Origin: Paramecium sonneborni
Taxonomy: Eukaryota > Ciliophora > Oligohymenophorea > Peniculida > Parameciidae
Length of the DNA: 64,000 nucleotides
NCBI GenBank assembly: GCA_905182985.1
Contig: CAJJDN010000075.1
Coordinates: 310,038-374,037 of the forward strand
Direction of reading: 5' to 3'
Within the stretch, counting starts at the first letter, position 1, and the number at the start of each line of letters is the position of its first letter. A model generated the notes under the pieces. That model ran no database searches, was not told the DNA's origin, and saw only the letters and a program-made list of their open reading frames with translations. Both the position numbers and the translations under genes were made by a program. This document shows, one piece after another, positions 62,348 through 64,000 of this stretch.

Positions 62348-62449
62348 TATTAAAAATATTAATTATAAAATTAACACATACTCTTTGCTTAATCTAATAT
62401 AAATAAAATAGGTATTCAATTTTAGAATTATTTTAATAATTTAATATTA

Positions 62450-62735
62450 ATGAGTAGAGGTACTAATCTCTTTTTAGTTTTTTCAATATCAACAGTTCTC
62501 TGGATTATCACTCTATTTTTATCAACTGGATATGTCAAGTATTTTTAAACATTAAAATAGTGAAGTAGCAAAATCTATGCCCACATATGCTTTAATTTTA
62601 TATTTCTCATATGCACTTTATAAAGTAGGAGGAGATTTGGCACGAATAAAGGATTATCCTGAAGAAGCAGAATCTTTATAAAAAGAAGTTTAAGAAGCAA
62701 AACGTTTCTATTAACAATAGGGATTAAAATTATGA
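62450..62735 (+). CDS. DPM3: DPM3-like subunit of dolichol-phosphate mannose synthase
   Basis: 87 aa with one 22-nt intron; in frame. Two membrane segments (LFLVFSISTVLWIITLFLST and MPTYALILYFSYALYKVGGD) are followed by a cytosolic helix KDYPEEAESLQKEVQEAKRF and GLKL. This is the layout and length of DPM3 (human 92 aa), including the YAL..VG and D..EEA..L..E...A pattern by which DPM3 holds the catalytic DPM1 at the ER. Dolichol-P-mannose feeds N-glycans and GPI anchors, which Paramecium uses heavily on its surface proteins, such as the giant Cys-rich protein in this window. Identity is good for so small a protein. Confidence 0.85.
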
Positions 62736-63198
62736 AAAAAAATATAACATATATATTTATATATAAAATTATTAACTTCAATCATATTTGCTTTGACATT
62801 TTTTAATTAAATGAATAAAGTTTCTTAATTTCTAATTTTCATATATTTATCAAGTAATATAAATCTATTTTTAGATATTGCTTATCGTAGGAGTAAAATA
62901 TAAAATATAGAGATTGTTTCTTCACAATATTTACAATATTCCTAACAATTACTAAGTCATTCATAATAATAATCAAGGAATTAAATATTATTAATGAATC
63001 AGTAACAAGTAAAATACATAACTAAATATAAAGAATAGGTTAAGAAAATATTGAATTATAATAATGATATTAAGTTTAATATAAATTTGATTTATTTTTA
63101 GATAGTAGGTAAAATAGAACAATAATTATTAAGATAAGTATGATTATATAATTTTTGACAATTTTTTATTGTTATAAATTAGTTTATCAAATAAATAA
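62736..63198. other. Intergenic region
   Basis: AT-rich. A 49-codon frame at 62994-63143 (MNQQQVKYITKYKEQ start) is open but unsupported. No other coding signal. It presumably holds the P4-ATPase promoter. Confidence 0.45.
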
Positions 63199-64000
63199 AT
63201 GTAATAAGAATATCGGAAGATCATAATAAATCGTAGAGATTAGAATATATTGTTTCCTTCAAATACTATAAAAAGTTCAAAATATAATATGCTAAACTTC
63301 TTTCCTAAAGCAATTCTATTGCAATTTATGAGAATAGCAAATATTTACTTTTTGGTAACAGCAGTTTTACAGAGCATGCCATTAATTTCTCCATTAGCCC
63401 CATTTTCTGCAATAAGTAAAATGAGTTAATAATTAGTTAGGTCCACTAGTGTTTGTTTTGGCTGTATCATTATTTCGTGAAATGTTGGAAGATTATGTAT
63501 AAAATAGTTAGTAATTAACCTTAAGCGTAAACATAGAAACGATGACATGATAAATGAATAGGTAGCCTTATTGTATAACAATTATGTTTTTTAAAAAATA
63601 TAATGGAAAGAGATCAGGGTTGGTGATATTGTACAAGTTTTAGAAGATTTTACAATACCAGCAGATTTGTGTATAATACGTACAAGTGATGAGAATGGCT
63701 AATGTTTTTTAGAAACTTCAAATCTTGATGGGTGAGTTACAATACTAAACTAGTGAACGCAATCTCAAAACAAAATATGCAATAGCAGATATATAAGAGT
63801 AGATGGTCCATGGGAAGTTTAGCGATCTTGCAGGAGAATTGTAATGTGATAAGCCTAACAATCGAATTCATAAATTTCAAGGAATGTTATAAGTTGATCT
63901 AAAATAATACCCAATAAGTAATAACAATATTTTGTTGAGAGTATTTATTATACTAGTAAATATTAGGGGACAACTATTAAAAATACTAAATGGATTGTAG
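63199..64000 (+). CDS. P4-type ATPase (phospholipid flippase), 5' part
   Basis: N-terminal part of a P4-ATPase, cut by the window end. It starts MQQEYRKIIINRRDQN and goes on with FPSNTIKSSKYNMLNFFPKA and LLQFMRIANIYFLVTAVLQS, the family's typical pre-TM1/TM1 region. SPLVFVLAVSLFREMLEDY follows after a 25-nt intron. Next come KEIRVGDIVQVLEDFTIPAD and LETSNLDGERNLKTKY (the actuator-domain TNLDGETNLK motif with S and R in place of T and T). After another intron comes LLRGTTIKNTKWIV. Introns of 25, about 27, 22 and 26 nt are seen. The DGET glutamate needed for dephosphorylation is kept as DGE. The phosphorylated Asp lies beyond the window. It flips phospholipids to the cytosolic leaflet. Confidence 0.9.

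Noticed and set aside
62994..63143. 49-codon frame before the P4-ATPase
   Set aside because: No recognisable motif, contains a possible 28-nt intron that would break it, and the P4-ATPase has its own good start at 63199.

Overview
The window is macronuclear DNA of a ciliate, almost certainly a Paramecium. Long reading frames open only when TAA and TAG are read as glutamine and TGA is the sole stop. They are broken by tiny GT..AG introns, mostly 20-33 nt. The DNA is very AT-rich and the genes sit tens of bases apart on both strands. No rRNA, tRNA, CRISPR, transposon or telomere repeat was recognised. Gene models below were read by eye under this code. Most were checked by asking that length minus introns be a multiple of three. 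Products are named from recognised motifs, without database searches.

Region by region. 0.5-7.5 kb: cytochrome b5 protein, VAMP7-like R-SNARE, NT-C2 coiled-coil protein, UPF0235 protein, SANT/Myb-like protein, U1A/U2B''-type snRNP protein, and an acylation-signal protein. 7.5-10.2 kb: a cGMP-dependent protein kinase. 10.5-20.6 kb: a small and a giant (2183 aa) Cys-rich secreted or surface protein flanking an EF-hand protein. 20.6-23.4 kb: a decaying stretch with a broken CDK-family kinase. 23.7-31.3 kb: ANTH-domain protein, degenerate hybrid histidine kinase, XAP5/FAM50, and two tandem coiled-coil paralogues. 31.9-39.5 kb: RBX1, ornithine aminotransferase, a Spen-type three-RRM plus SPOC protein, and a WD40 protein. 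39.7-50.1 kb: a conserved unknown, LRR, TPR, a probable mitochondrial protein and an E2F. 50.2-64 kb: BAR-like protein, K+ channel, NDUFA9-like protein, AIG1-like GTPase, CaMK-like kinase, two further unknown proteins, DPM3, and the start of a P4-ATPase.

Three exact direct duplications of 1193, 1278 and 1298 bp each flank a single N (40938, 46421, 48755). They look like undetected contig overlaps rather than biology, so the second copies of the 39794, 45272 and 47630 genes are probably not real extra genes.

There are no operons. The themes are membrane traffic and surface (R-SNARE, ANTH, NT-C2, Cys-rich proteins, DPM3, P4-ATPase), cyclic-nucleotide, Ca2+ and ion signalling (PKG, K+ channel with CNBD, EF-hand, CaMK), and RNA processing (U1A, XAP5, Spen). 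The most notable single items are the K+ channel with a CCHC zinc-knuckle signature after its CNBD, the PKG with DMG instead of DFG beside a second gene with an acylation signal, a hybrid histidine kinase with an eroded kinase core but an intact receiver, and head-to-head genes separated by only about 20 bp.
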